NCBI RefSeq assembly: GCF_014645135.1
Contig: NZ_BMLH01000010.1
Location: 62,001-126,000 of the forward strand
Reading direction: 5' to 3'
Source of the DNA: Rheinheimera tangshanensis
GTDB taxonomy: Bacteria; Pseudomonadota; Gammaproteobacteria; Enterobacterales; Alteromonadaceae
DNA: 64,000 nucleotides
The position numbers were made by a program, and so were the translations under genes. The notes under the pieces are model-generated. The model was not told the DNA's origin, did not search any database, and worked only from the letters and a program-made list of their open reading frames with translations. Shown here in pieces: positions 1 to 8,471 of this stretch (its first letter is position 1; each line of letters starts with the position of its first letter).

Positions 1-245
1 GTTTGCTCCAGCTCACGCATCAGCGGCAACAACGCCTGATAAAAGGCTTTGCCTTGCGCTGTCAGTTCAACAGAGCGGGTTTGACGCAGAAATAAGTCCA
101 GCCCGAGCTCAGATTCCAATTGTTTAATTTGGTGACTGACAGCCGAAGGAGTCAGATACAACTGACGCGCGGTTTCTTTAAAACTTAAACAGTCGGCGGC
201 GACACAAAAACAGCGTAGGCCGCGCATCGAACTATGTATGGCCAT
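1..245 (-). CDS. LysR-family transcriptional regulator, N-terminal part (cut by window edge)
   Basis: About 81 residues are visible, reading leftward off the window edge. The translation has the LysR winged helix-turn-helix pattern: residues 8-30 (LRCFCVAADCLSFKETARQL) lead into the recognition helix with LTPSAVSHQIKQLESELG and LFLRQTRSVELTAQG. It should bind DNA as a transcription factor; the effector domain lies outside the window, so the ligand and targets cannot be told. The start ATG at 245 is the outermost of two candidates (another Met follows six residues later). It is preceded by about 185 bases without genes that separate it from the mtnB-like gene read in the same direction. Confidence 0.85.
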   Translation of the reverse strand, partial: MAIHSSMRGLRCFCVAADCLSFKETARQLYLTPSAVSHQIKQLESELGLDLFLRQTRSVELTAQGKAFYQALLPLMRELEQ

Positions 246-369
246 ATGAATTCACAGTAGTTACCAAAGACATATCACTTAAGCAAAAATAGAACCACAT
301 GTTCATGCTATTGAATATAAAGCAATTTATTATTGTTCGATAGCAGCATTGAACCGAGTCCGGTCAGTG

Positions 370-407
370 TTGCCCCATTATAGGGCAATGGTGCCAAATG
401 AAAGCAA
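370..407 (-). promoter_or_regulatory. Possible promoter/palindrome upstream of the LysR gene
   Basis: On the minus strand a TATAAT box (plus positions 377-382) sits in the loop of a 6-bp inverted repeat TTGCCC/GGGCAA (370-375, 383-388). A TTGCTT hexamer lies 19 bases upstream (402-407), longer than the ideal spacing. It could be a promoter for the LysR gene with an overlapping operator, or simply a weak hairpin after the mtnB-like gene; no U-run follows the stem. Confidence 0.3.
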
Positions 408-430
408 GCGGCCTGAGTATAACCCCTGAA

Positions 431-1057
431 TTATGAATTAAAATGACAACTTGCTTTGATCCGCTCCAGCTCACAGCCAATCAAAAATTGCCAGGTCTCC
501 AGATGTCGTTTGGCGCTGTCGATACTGTCGCCCCAGACGTAAAGGCCATGGCCGCGAATTAACAAGGCATGGGGTAAAGTTTCCCGCTCAAAGCGTTGGT
601 GTAATTCCTGCAACGTTAGTTCAGCATTTTGCGGATCTAAAATTGCCAGAGGGCAACAATTGCGTTGTGGCTCAGAAATAGCTACCAGATTTTGTAACTG
701 ATAACCGACAAATAAATGTTGGTCGGCTTTGATTAAACGTGAAAATACAGTAGCTTGCATACTGTGAGTTTGCAGCACTACTTTATGGTGCGGGTTGATT
801 TGATATAAAAACTGATGAACAGCCGTAGCTGTGTCAGTCTGAGCGTGGCTTGTCCAGTGGTATGGCACCAGATCGGCAGGACTTAATTCGCCCTTATCTT
901 TGTCTGTGCTGGTAAAAAGCGCGCTATGCTCAGCGGTGCGGACAGAAAAAAGGCCACTGCCAAAGGGTAGCCATTGGCGCTGTACTATCCAGCGACCTAA
1001 AGCGCAAAGCTGGATAGCATAAGGATTTAATTGATTCGTTTGGATAGCTTGATTCAT
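431..1057 (-). CDS. mtnB: Methylthioribulose-1-phosphate dehydratase-like protein (class II aldolase fold)
   Basis: Residues near the C-terminus (LLIRGHGLYVWG, AKRHLETWQFLIGCELERI) and the KDKGELSPADL segment are typical of MtnB, which dehydrates methylthioribulose-1-phosphate in methionine salvage. Two expected active-site positions look changed: the usual HTH zinc pair reads QTH (VVLQTHS), and the usual GYE catalytic glutamate reads GYQ. The third histidine (RGHG) is present. The N-terminal glycine-rich loop is also unusual (FGSGLFSVR). I chose the ATG at 1057 (208 aa); an ATG at 1081 would place the start on the MetJ-like box and has no ribosome site. No mtnC or mtnD lies beside it. It may be a diverged enzyme or a pseudoenzyme. 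Confidence 0.7.
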   Translation of the reverse strand: MNQAIQTNQLNPYAIQLCALGRWIVQRQWLPFGSGLFSVRTAEHSALFTSTDKDKGELSPADLVPYHWTSHAQTDTATAVHQFLYQINPHHKVVLQTHSMQATVFSRLIKADQHLFVGYQLQNLVAISEPQRNCCPLAILDPQNAELTLQELHQRFERETLPHALLIRGHGLYVWGDSIDSAKRHLETWQFLIGCELERIKASCHFNS

Positions 1058-1059
1058 CT

Positions 1060-1091
1060 TGATGTTTAGACGTCTACACATAAAACTGTCT
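1060..1091. promoter_or_regulatory. Candidate MetJ operator (met boxes) between divergent methionine-salvage genes
   Basis: A perfect met box AGACGTCT is at 1068-1075. In the same 8-bp register, 1060-1067 (TGATGTTT) and 1084-1091 (AACTGTCT) each match 5 of 8 positions, and 1076-1083 matches 4 of 8. MetJ binds tandem 8-bp boxes cooperatively with S-adenosylmethionine. The site lies just upstream of the mtnB-like start and 69 bases upstream of the aminotransferase start, so one operator could control both directions. Confidence 0.55.
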
Positions 1092-1159
1092 GGATGATAG
1101 CATTCGTTGTTTTGCCAAGCCAGTCCGTTTCTACTGTTTTTGTACTGCTGTGAGATCCC

Positions 1160-2320
1160 ATGATGAAGTTACAAAGCAAATTGCCTGCCTTAGGCACCAC
1201 TATTTTTAGTCAGATGTCGCAATTGGCAGCAGAACACCAGGCCATTAACCTCTCTCAGGGGTTTCCTGACTTTCCATCCAATCCAAGATTGATTGAATTA
1301 TTAAGCGAAGCAGCTCGCAGTGGCTTGAATCAGTATGCGCCTATGCCCGGTGTACTGGCGCTACGTCAACAAATTGCAGCTTTAGTGCAGAGTTGTTACC
1401 AGCGGCAGTTGTGCGCTGAACAACAGATCACAGTCAGCAGTGGTGCAACCGAAGCGCTTTTTGTAGCGATACAGGCTCTGGTTCGGCCAGGTGATGAAGT
1501 GATAGTCTTTGATCCGGCTTATGACAGCTATCAGCCCGCTGTGGAGCTGGCTGGCGGTTTTACTGTGCATGTGCCTTTGTTACCCCCTTTGTATCAAGTG
1601 GACTGGGCTCAGCTTGAAAAACAAATCAGTAAAAAAACACGGCTGATTATTGTCAACAGCCCACACAATCCAACAGGAGCTGTATTTAGTCATCAGGACT
1701 GGTTGTCGTTGCAGGCGTTGGTATTAAAGCATCGTTTGTATTGCATCAGCGACGAGGTCTACGAGCACCTGGTGTTTGATGGACAACCGCAGTTAAGTGC
1801 GAACCAATACCCTGAGCTGGCCGAGCGCAGCTATATTGTCTCCTCGTTTGGCAAGACCTTTCATGTCACGGGCTGGAAGTTGGGTTATGCCGTAGCCAGT
1901 GCTGAGCTGACTGCGGAATTTCGAAAAATACATCAGTATGTCACTTTCTCCAGCTTTACTCCGGCTCAGCATGCTATTACTCAGTTGTTGGCTGAGCAGC
2001 CGGAGGAAGTGAAACGTCTGGCCGCTTTTTATCAGCTAAAACGTGATCAATTTCGTTTGGGTTTAGCCGGGTCGGCCTGGTCTTTATTACCTTGTCGGGG
2101 CAGTTATTTCCAGCTGGCTGACTATAGTGCATTCAGTGATTTGGATGATGTGGCCTTTTGTCAGTGGTTAACCCGTGAACACAAAGTGGCGGCTATCCCG
2201 CTGTCGGTGTTTTACCGTCAGGCCCCCAGCCAACGTATCATTCGTTTTTGTTTTGCCAAAGAGCCAGAGACTCTGGCCAGAGCGACGGAGATTTTATGTC
2301 AGTTATCCGTGTTGCGTTAA
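1160..2320 (+). CDS. ybdL: Methionine aminotransferase (PLP-dependent, YbdL/MtnE type)
   Basis: The 386-residue protein follows E. coli YbdL along its length: LPALGTTIFSQM, INLSQGFPDFP, NQYAPMPGV, then the PLP-binding signature SSFGKTFHVTGWKLGY with the Schiff-base lysine at residue 232. It belongs to the class I/II aminotransferases and is expected to transaminate methionine or its keto acid KMTB, the last step of methionine salvage, often with glutamine as donor. The next gene, an omega-amidase, overlaps its 3' end by 25 bases, which fits a coupled glutamine transaminase/omega-amidase pathway. It starts at a double ATG; the MetJ-like box lies upstream. Confidence 0.9.
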   Translation: MMKLQSKLPALGTTIFSQMSQLAAEHQAINLSQGFPDFPSNPRLIELLSEAARSGLNQYAPMPGVLALRQQIAALVQSCYQRQLCAEQQITVSSGATEALFVAIQALVRPGDEVIVFDPAYDSYQPAVELAGGFTVHVPLLPPLYQVDWAQLEKQISKKTRLIIVNSPHNPTGAVFSHQDWLSLQALVLKHRLYCISDEVYEHLVFDGQPQLSANQYPELAERSYIVSSFGKTFHVTGWKLGYAVASAELTAEFRKIHQYVTFSSFTPAQHAITQLLAEQPEEVKRLAAFYQLKRDQFRLGLAGSAWSLLPCRGSYFQLADYSAFSDLDDVAFCQWLTREHKVAAIPLSVFYRQAPSQRIIRFCFAKEPETLARATEILCQLSVLR

Positions 2321-3078
2321 TTCAGTCCGAATTGGTCTGGCAGGATAGCCTGGCTAATCAGCGTTCTTTCGAACAGCAGTTCCGCCAGCATCCGGGAGTG
2401 CAGCTTTTTGTCTTGCCAGAGATGTTTAACTCGGGTTTTAGCATGGATTCGACGCGTATTGCTGAAACTATGGAAGGCCTTACAGTACAATGGATGCAAC
2501 AGCAAGCTAAGCTTACAGGTGCTGCGCTTTGTGGTTCTGTCGCCATTGCGGATCAAGGGCAAATTTTTAACAGGTTACTCTTTGTAACTCCGGATGGAGT
2601 GGTGCAGTTTTACGATAAACGTCATTTGTTTCGAATGGGCGGCGAACAGCAGCATTATCAGGCAGGGTCTGAGCGGGTCATTGTCTCTTATCTCGGGTTC
2701 AGGTTTTGTTTGCAGGTCTGTTACGACTTACGCTTCCCGGTGTTTGCCCGTAACCAGCAGGATTACGATGTACTGATTTATGTTGCCAACTGGCCACAGC
2801 CCCGGCGTTTGGCTTGGCGCACTTTGTTACAGGCCCGTGCTATTGAGAATCAGGCTTATGTGTTGGGTTGTAATAGAATTGGCTCGGATGCGAACAGCCT
2901 GAACTATAGTGGAGATAGTCTGGTGGTGGATTATCTGGGGCAAATCTGCTCCGAACTGCCTGTTGGGCAGGCCGGGGTGTTAGTGGCTGAGCTGGATCTG
3001 GACGCTTTACAACAATTTAAACAAAAGTTTCCGGCTTATCTGGATGCCGATGCTTTTGTGTTAACGCCTTCATTTTAA
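2296..3078 (+). CDS. yafV: Omega-amidase, nitrilase superfamily (YafV type)
   Basis: The 260-residue protein shows the nitrilase catalytic triad Glu42 (LPEMFNSGF), Lys108 (YDKRHLF) and Cys142 (VCYDLRFP) and closely resembles E. coli YafV. It should hydrolyse alpha-ketoglutaramate, the by-product of glutamine-dependent transamination, to alpha-ketoglutarate and ammonia, pulling the preceding aminotransferase reaction forward. I chose the ATG at 2296 because GGAG lies at 2287-2290 and the protein then starts like its relatives; a longer reading from 2248 has no support. It overlaps the aminotransferase gene by 25 bases, which indicates translational coupling. Confidence 0.92.
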   Translation: MSVIRVALIQSELVWQDSLANQRSFEQQFRQHPGVQLFVLPEMFNSGFSMDSTRIAETMEGLTVQWMQQQAKLTGAALCGSVAIADQGQIFNRLLFVTPDGVVQFYDKRHLFRMGGEQQHYQAGSERVIVSYLGFRFCLQVCYDLRFPVFARNQQDYDVLIYVANWPQPRRLAWRTLLQARAIENQAYVLGCNRIGSDANSLNYSGDSLVVDYLGQICSELPVGQAGVLVAELDLDALQQFKQKFPAYLDADAFVLTPSF

Positions 3079-3087
3079 GGAGAATCC

Positions 3088-4269
3088 ATGTATCAGCGGC
3101 AAGTGACGATACTGGTATATTTAAGTTTTATGTTATTGGGTTTACTCAGTATTTTATGGGGTATTTTGCTGCCGGATATTATGGTGCAGTTGCAGATGTC
3201 ACCCGCTGCCAGTGGTTTGTTTTTCGCCTGCTTGTCGCTGGGGTCTATTACCGGTGCCTTTTTAGGCGGAAAATATGTGCAGAAATTTGAATTTGTGCCC
3301 TTATTTGCAGTGTTACTGCTGACATTGGTTGTACTGATTATTGGTGCTTCTTTTGTACAGTTTTGGCCTTTGTTATTGTTTTTTGTGTTTGCTTTGGGCT
3401 TAACCTGTTCAGGTTTATTCACCATAGGCCACACGCTGATCGCCCGGCTTTATGTCGAAAAACGCGCCCGCATGATGGGATTTATGGACTTTATGTTCAG
3501 CTTAGGCACCTTAGCAGCACCTTTGTATGTGGTGGTGTTGTATTGGGGTGTTGAAGATTGGCGCTGGCCGCTGCGTATTCTGGCGATATTTTTGGCAGGA
3601 ACCGCAGCTTTTGCCTGGTATCTGGGCCGCACTCATCAAAGCCCAGCTCATATGGCGCACGCTAAAGGTAGTTTGTCCTACCGTCAGGTGATGAAAAAGC
3701 CAGTGTTTTTTGCTTTGGCTTTGATGATGTTTGGTTATGGCGCTGTAGAGTGGGGCCATGGTAACTGGTTTGTGACTTATGCCAGTCAGGGCTTAGCCTT
3801 AAGTACTGAGCAATCCCGTTTAATTTTTGCCTTTTTCACTGGCGGTATGGTACTGAGCCGGTTAAGTTTTTCATTGTTTTTACGCTGGTTTACCAGCGCT
3901 CAGTTACTGATGATCCTGGTCACCTGTGCCTTTTTTGGTGCTGTGTTGGTAAAAGTCACTGCTGTACCAGCTTTGTTGCAGCTGGGTAATTTTGCTTTGG
4001 GTTTAGGTTTGGGCGCTATTTTTCCACTGATGCTGACTGCTGCTATGGATCTGGATAGTGCCAATGGCCCTGTGTTGTCCGGTCTTGCCAATATTGGTGG
4101 CTCTATAGGTTATCAGGCGGCGGCTTTAGGCACAGGGCTGGCGGCACAGCAAGTGGGTATTGCCACTGCCTATTGGCTGATCCCGATACTTGCCGTCTGG
4201 CTATTCGGTACCGTGAGTTATTTCAGTTATTTGTTGCATAAAAAACATACGCAAGCAGTACAAGTTTAA
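3088..4269 (+). CDS. Major facilitator superfamily transporter
   Basis: The 393-residue protein is a run of about 12 hydrophobic segments with MFS features: an N-terminal LPDIMVQLQMSPAASGLFFACLSLGSITG stretch between helices 1 and 2 and an FSLGTLAAPL motif in helix 5. It is an inner-membrane secondary transporter whose substrate cannot be read from the sequence. It begins 9 bases after yafV with AAGGAG in the gap, so it is probably co-transcribed with the aminotransferase and omega-amidase. A role in moving a methionine-salvage or keto/amino-acid compound is inference from position only. Confidence 0.8.
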   Translation: MYQRQVTILVYLSFMLLGLLSILWGILLPDIMVQLQMSPAASGLFFACLSLGSITGAFLGGKYVQKFEFVPLFAVLLLTLVVLIIGASFVQFWPLLLFFVFALGLTCSGLFTIGHTLIARLYVEKRARMMGFMDFMFSLGTLAAPLYVVVLYWGVEDWRWPLRILAIFLAGTAAFAWYLGRTHQSPAHMAHAKGSLSYRQVMKKPVFFALALMMFGYGAVEWGHGNWFVTYASQGLALSTEQSRLIFAFFTGGMVLSRLSFSLFLRWFTSAQLLMILVTCAFFGAVLVKVTAVPALLQLGNFALGLGLGAIFPLMLTAAMDLDSANGPVLSGLANIGGSIGYQAAALGTGLAAQQVGIATAYWLIPILAVWLFGTVSYFSYLLHKKHTQAVQV

Positions 4270-4320
4270 CTTTTTTGCTGCATTTGTTGGTTTTATCGCC
4301 GGCTTGCTCTTGATTCTGAA

Positions 4321-4347
4321 CGGCTTTAGGCGCATAACCTAAGGCCG
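4321..4347. other. Inverted repeat upstream of cdd
   Basis: A 10-bp stem (4321-4330 with 4338-4347, one G-U pair) with a 7-base loop lies between the MFS gene and cdd. No U-run follows it, so it is a weak terminator candidate at best; it could be an element in the cdd leader. Confidence 0.4.
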
Positions 4348-4370
4348 TATGACCTGCAAGAAATCAGAGT

Positions 4371-4793
4371 ATGACAACAAGTATCCAATGGGCAGAATTA
4401 GCCCGAGCTGCAAAGGCAGCATCCGAACAGGCCTATGCCCCTTACAGTAAATTCCCGGTAGGTGTCGCTGTTCAGGCCCAAAGTGGCAAAATTTATACTG
4501 GCTGCAATGTCGAAAACGCCTCTTATGGCGGCACCATTTGTGCCGAGCGTAACGCAATAGCTGCTGCTGTTGTCGCTGGTGAGCGCGAGTTTGTTGGCTT
4601 GATGGTGTACACCCCACAAGATCAGCTGACTCCACCTTGCGGTATCTGCCGTCAGGTGATTGCCGAGTTTTTTACACCGGACAGCCCGGTGCGCAGCTGC
4701 AATCATGCAGATCAACAACAAGAATGGACGCTGGAGCAGTTATTACCCAGCGCCTTCACGCCGTTGTTTCTGGCTAAGAGCAAAAAATTCTGA
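4371..4793 (+). CDS. cdd: Cytidine deaminase (short, homotetrameric type)
   Basis: The protein deaminates cytidine and deoxycytidine to uridine and deoxyuridine in pyrimidine salvage. The zinc site is visible as Cys57-Ala-Glu59 (TICAERNA) and Cys90-Gly-Ile-Cys93 (PPCGICRQV); GCNVENASYG binds substrate. At 140 residues it is the short tetrameric class, as in Bacillus, not the 294-residue dimeric class of E. coli. The thymidine phosphorylase gene follows after 14 bases, so the two form a nucleoside catabolism operon. Confidence 0.95.
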   Translation: MTTSIQWAELARAAKAASEQAYAPYSKFPVGVAVQAQSGKIYTGCNVENASYGGTICAERNAIAAAVVAGEREFVGLMVYTPQDQLTPPCGICRQVIAEFFTPDSPVRSCNHADQQQEWTLEQLLPSAFTPLFLAKSKKF

Positions 4794-4807
4794 ATCTGGA
4801 GTTCACA

Positions 4808-6124
4808 GTGTTATTACCTCAGGAAATCATTAAACAAAAACGTAATGGCGGATCATTAACCGAAGCCGCTATCCAGCAGTTTGTCCGTGGTTTAACGGAC
4901 CAAAGTTTCAGCGAAGGCCAGACAGCGGCTCTGGCGATGGCTATTTACTTGAATGGTATGAGCACAGCAGAAACTGTGGCTTTGACCCGTGCTATGCAGC
5001 ATTCAGGTGCTGTGATGAATTGGACTAATATGCTCGATGGTCCAGTGGTGGATAAACATAGTACAGGCGGAGTCGGGGATAAAGTCAGTTTAATGCTGGC
5101 CCCTATGATAGCGGCCTGTGGTGCTTATGTGCCGATGATTGCAGGCCGTGGTTTAGGTCATACAGGTGGCACTATCGACAAGCTGGAAGCTATTCCGGGT
5201 TATCAGTGTCAGCAGCCTTTGGATAAAATCCAGCAGTTAGTCAAACAACAAGGTTGTGTCATAGTCTCGCAAAGTGGTGAGCTGGCGCCGGCTGACCGAC
5301 GTTTGTATTTAATCCGTGATGTCACTGCCACAGTTGAATCTATCCCGCTTATTACGGCTTCTATTTTGTCGAAAAAGCTGGCAGCTGGCCTGCAGGCTCT
5401 GACTATGGATGTAAAGATTGGCTCAGGCGCCATTATGAAAAATGTCGCAGACGCTTCAGCTTTGGCTAAAAGTATCGTCAACACGGCCAAAGGTGCAGGC
5501 GTGCCTACTCAGGCCTTGTTAACAGATATGAACCAGACCTTGGGTGCAACAGCGGGGAATGCACTGGAAATACTGGAGACTCTGGATTATTTAACGGGTA
5601 AATACCGTGAATCCCGTTTGCATCAGGTGACCCTGGAGCTAGGCGCCAGCATGTTACAGTTAGGTGGCTTATTTAACGACAAAGCCAGCGCTATTGCGGC
5701 TTTAGAGCAGAGCTTAACATCAGGTAAAGCGGCGGAAATTTTCAGTAAAATGGTGGCCGCTCAGGGTGGACCTGCGGACTTGCTGGAAAAACCTGAACTC
5801 TATCTGGCCAAAGCCAAAGTGGTGTTGGATATCAAAGCTCCGGTGGCTGGTTATCTGAATAAAGCCGATACCACTGCTATTGGTATGGCTGTGGTGCGTT
5901 TAGGTGGTGGTCGTGCGCACCCGGATCAGGTGATCAATATGGCGGTGGGTTTCAGCGATGTGAAAGCTTTGGGTGCCAAAGTGGCTGCAGGTGATCTGCT
6001 GGCACGGGTTCACGCTGATACCGCAGAAGCAGCAGAACATGCGAACGCAGAGTACCTGGCCGCTTTGAGTATAGAAGCTACAGCTGTAACTATCGATCCT
6101 ATTATTCATTTAGTCATTGATTAA
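4808..6124 (+). CDS. deoA: Thymidine phosphorylase
   Basis: DeoA cleaves thymidine (and deoxyuridine) with phosphate to the base and deoxyribose-1-phosphate. The 438-residue protein carries the pyrimidine phosphorylase signature region (DGPVVDKHSTGGVGDKVSL, then AGRGLGHTGGTIDKLE) and the usual helical N-terminal domain. The start is a GTG at 4808, supported by GGAG at 4798-4801. It lies directly after cdd, whose product (deoxyuridine) it can use. A stable hairpin follows the stop codon. Confidence 0.95.
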   Translation: MLLPQEIIKQKRNGGSLTEAAIQQFVRGLTDQSFSEGQTAALAMAIYLNGMSTAETVALTRAMQHSGAVMNWTNMLDGPVVDKHSTGGVGDKVSLMLAPMIAACGAYVPMIAGRGLGHTGGTIDKLEAIPGYQCQQPLDKIQQLVKQQGCVIVSQSGELAPADRRLYLIRDVTATVESIPLITASILSKKLAAGLQALTMDVKIGSGAIMKNVADASALAKSIVNTAKGAGVPTQALLTDMNQTLGATAGNALEILETLDYLTGKYRESRLHQVTLELGASMLQLGGLFNDKASAIAALEQSLTSGKAAEIFSKMVAAQGGPADLLEKPELYLAKAKVVLDIKAPVAGYLNKADTTAIGMAVVRLGGGRAHPDQVINMAVGFSDVKALGAKVAAGDLLARVHADTAEAAEHANAEYLAALSIEATAVTIDPIIHLVID

Positions 6125-6136
6125 CATTGAAAAACG

Positions 6137-6173
6137 CGCAAGTAAAAGCTACTGAGTCTGGCTTTTGCTTGCG
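6137..6173 (+). terminator. Hairpin after deoA
   Basis: A 13-bp stem (6137-6149 with 6161-6173, one G-U pair) with an 11-base loop lies 12 bases after the deoA stop. No clear U-run follows, so it may act as a weak or processing-type terminator. Confidence 0.5.
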
Positions 6174-6237
6174 ACGAACGACCTTGTTGCTGTGAAAGGT
6201 ATTTGTTACTGTACTGGCTTCTATGGATGGAGGCGGG

Positions 6238-7119
6238 ATGAAAAGGTTAAGTTGTTGTATCACATTGATGTTATGGGCCTTTAGTGCGTCAGCTCAACCT
6301 GTGATGCAATGGTATACCAGCCATTGGCCGCCTTATCGGATCAGTGAAGGACCTTATGCTGGGCAAGGTTCCTTTGACTTGATGCTGGAGCAATTGATCA
6401 AAGCTTTACCTCAGTATAAACATCAGATCAATCAAATTCATCTGGCACGTATTGTCAAAGTGTCTGCGACAACCAATGAGAACCACTGCACCTTTGGTTT
6501 ACGTTATACACCAGAGCGCGATAAGCGCACCTATTTCTCTCAACCTGCAGGCATGCTGCCTAATCTGGCGATCAATATTCTACCCAATCATAACAAACTT
6601 AATGCGCTGAACTCAGTTGAGGCTGTACAGATGAAAGAGCTGGTCAAGGATCCGGATTTACTTGGCTTGATTGAGAATGACAGAGCTTATCCTGCAGTGA
6701 TTGCTGCTCAGATTAACAAAGCAGGTAGTAATTTGGGCAGTAGCTCTATGACGACTATGAATCCGGTGCAACTACTGGCAGCAAAACGGGTCGATTATGT
6801 GGTGGATTATCCGAATCGTTTACGCTATTTCGGTCTGGAAGCACGGCAAGAGGTGCAACTGGTGTTCAAGCCTATAGCTGAAATTCCGCATTTCTCTTAT
6901 ACCTATGTCAGTTGTTCAAAAACAGAGACGGGAAAAAACTGGATAAAAGATATTGATGCTGCTCTGAGTCAACTCAAGCAAAATCCAGATTACAAAAACG
7001 CTATGTACCGCTGGTTTTCAGAGCAGGAGCAACAACAACTGGAACCTCATTACAACGGATTTCAGCAGACCCGGCTTTTTGTACCAGAGCAGGCTGAAAC
7101 CCGTTTTAGTGATTTGTAG
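6238..7119 (+). CDS. Periplasmic solute-binding-like protein (SBP_bac_3 type)
   Basis: The protein has a signal peptide (MKRLSCCITLMLWAFSASA) and a body resembling the extracellular solute-binding family 3 fold, as in the group of transporter-like proteins without a transporter found in many gammaproteobacteria (WYTSHWPPYRISEGPYAGQG near the start, a central RYTPERDKRTYFSQPA segment). There is no ABC permease or ATPase nearby, so a transport role is not supported; sensing or an enzyme-like role are alternatives. I chose the ATG at 6238 because GGAG precedes it and the signal peptide begins there; a start at 6223 would add five residues. It is 293 residues long and ends 7 bases from the convergent ndh stop. 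Confidence 0.7.
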   Translation: MKRLSCCITLMLWAFSASAQPVMQWYTSHWPPYRISEGPYAGQGSFDLMLEQLIKALPQYKHQINQIHLARIVKVSATTNENHCTFGLRYTPERDKRTYFSQPAGMLPNLAINILPNHNKLNALNSVEAVQMKELVKDPDLLGLIENDRAYPAVIAAQINKAGSNLGSSSMTTMNPVQLLAAKRVDYVVDYPNRLRYFGLEARQEVQLVFKPIAEIPHFSYTYVSCSKTETGKNWIKDIDAALSQLKQNPDYKNAMYRWFSEQEQQQLEPHYNGFQQTRLFVPEQAETRFSDL

Positions 7120-7126
7120 CGGGCTG

Positions 7127-8422
7127 TTAATGCAGCTTTAAGCGTGGCCTGATGATTTTATTGATTTTACCTATCACTGAAATCACCACGGTACGGAACC
7201 AGCCGTGTAACGCCACCTGATGCATACGATAGAGTGATATATAAGCAAGACGAGCAATACGTCCCTCAATCATCATAGCGCCGCCGACCAGATTCCCCAT
7301 CAGACTGCCGACAGTACCAAAGCGGCTCAACGAAATCAGCGAACCATGATCTTTATACTGATAAGCTGATTGTGGTTTACCGGCCAAAGCTGCTGTCAGA
7401 TTTTTTGCCACATGACTGGCCATCTGATGTGCTGACTGAGCTCGGGGTGGCACCCACTTATTATCAGGTAGCGGGCAGCCGGCACAATCGCCAATCACAT
7501 AAATCTGACTGTCGATACTGCTTTGCAGCGTAGGTAACACCATCAGTTGGTTAATGCGATTCGTTTCTAAACCATCTAAGTCTTTTAAGAAATCCGGTGC
7601 TTTAATACCTGCAGCCCAGACCATCAGTTCTGCCTGTAAATGTTCGTTACCTAGTTGCAAGCCATGTTCATCGGCCGCTGTGACTTTGGTGTTCACCCGC
7701 ACATCTACGCCTAAATTTAACAGCTCTTTGTGGGCTGCAGCGGCGATACGCTCTGGTAAGGCAGGCAAAATACGTGGACCGGCCTCAATCACAGAGATTT
7801 TTAAGCGATCACGTTTCATGTCGTTAAAACCGTACAAATTCAGTTCTGCTGCGGCATGATGCAGCTCAGCAGCCAGTTCAACACCAGTCGCACCTGCGCC
7901 TACTATGGCGATATTCAGGTTCTCTTTTGGGTGTAAAGGCGAATTCAACTTTAAATAGGCTTCCAGCAAGCGACGATGGAAGCGATTTGCCTGAGCTGGA
8001 CTATCGAGGAAAATACAATGTTCCTGCACGCCTGGTGTATTAAAGTGATTCGACACGCTACCAATAGCCAGTACCAGATAATCATAAGGAATGCGGCGTT
8101 CTTCCAGTACCACTTCACCTGTTTCGTCCAGTACAGGGGCAAGAGTTACCTGACGTTCTGTTCTGTTTAAACCGGTAAAGGTGCCTAATTGAAAGTCAAA
8201 ACCATGGGCTCTGGCATGAGCTCGGTAAGTGACCTGGTCAATATCCACATCCAAAGTACCTGTTGCTACTTCATGCAACAATGGTTTCCAGATATGAGTC
8301 GGGTTTCGGTCAATCAGAGTAATAGCCGCTTTGCCCTTACGGCCAAATTTATTACCAAGGCGGGTTGCCAGTTCCAGTCCACCAGCGCCACCACCAATGA
8401 CTACGATCTGCGGGGTTGTCAT
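7127..8422 (-). CDS. ndh: Type II NADH:quinone dehydrogenase
   Basis: This single-subunit, non-proton-pumping NADH dehydrogenase passes electrons from NADH to quinone at the inner membrane. Two Rossmann signatures are visible: FAD binding at the N-terminus ([13 protein letters not shown]) and NADH binding in the middle ([17 protein letters not shown]); an [15 protein letters not shown] segment matches the family. The C-terminal part ([23 protein letters not shown]) is amphipathic and should attach it to the membrane. Length 431 is normal. It lies 49 bases downstream of rho in the same direction, with a strong terminator in that gap and only 15 bases from terminator to start codon, so its own promoter must lie inside or before the terminator, or it depends on read-through. 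Confidence 0.95.
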   Translation of the reverse strand: MTTPQIVVIGGGAGGLELATRLGNKFGRKGKAAITLIDRNPTHIWKPLLHEVATGTLDVDIDQVTYRAHARAHGFDFQLGTFTGLNRTERQVTLAPVLDETGEVVLEERRIPYDYLVLAIGSVSNHFNTPGVQEHCIFLDSPAQANRFHRRLLEAYLKLNSPLHPKENLNIAIVGAGATGVELAAELHHAAAELNLYGFNDMKRDRLKISVIEAGPRILPALPERIAAAAHKELLNLGVDVRVNTKVTAADEHGLQLGNEHLQAELMVWAAGIKAPDFLKDLDGLETNRINQLMVLPTLQSSIDSQIYVIGDCAGCPLPDNKWVPPRAQSAHQMASHVAKNLTAALAGKPQSAYQYKDHGSLISLSRFGTVGSLMGNLVGGAMMIEGRIARLAYISLYRMHQVALHGWFRTVVISVIGKINKIIRPRLKLH

Positions 8423-8437
8423 CTGTTTTTCTCACAT

Positions 8438-8465
8438 AAAAAAAACCGGCAACAAGGCCGGTTTT
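8438..8465 (-). terminator. Rho-independent terminator after rho
   Basis: Read leftward, AAAACCGGC and GCCGGTTTT pair around a CTTGTT loop and are followed by a run of U. It lies between the rho stop and the ndh start. Confidence 0.85.
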
Positions 8466-8471
8466 GGGGGG

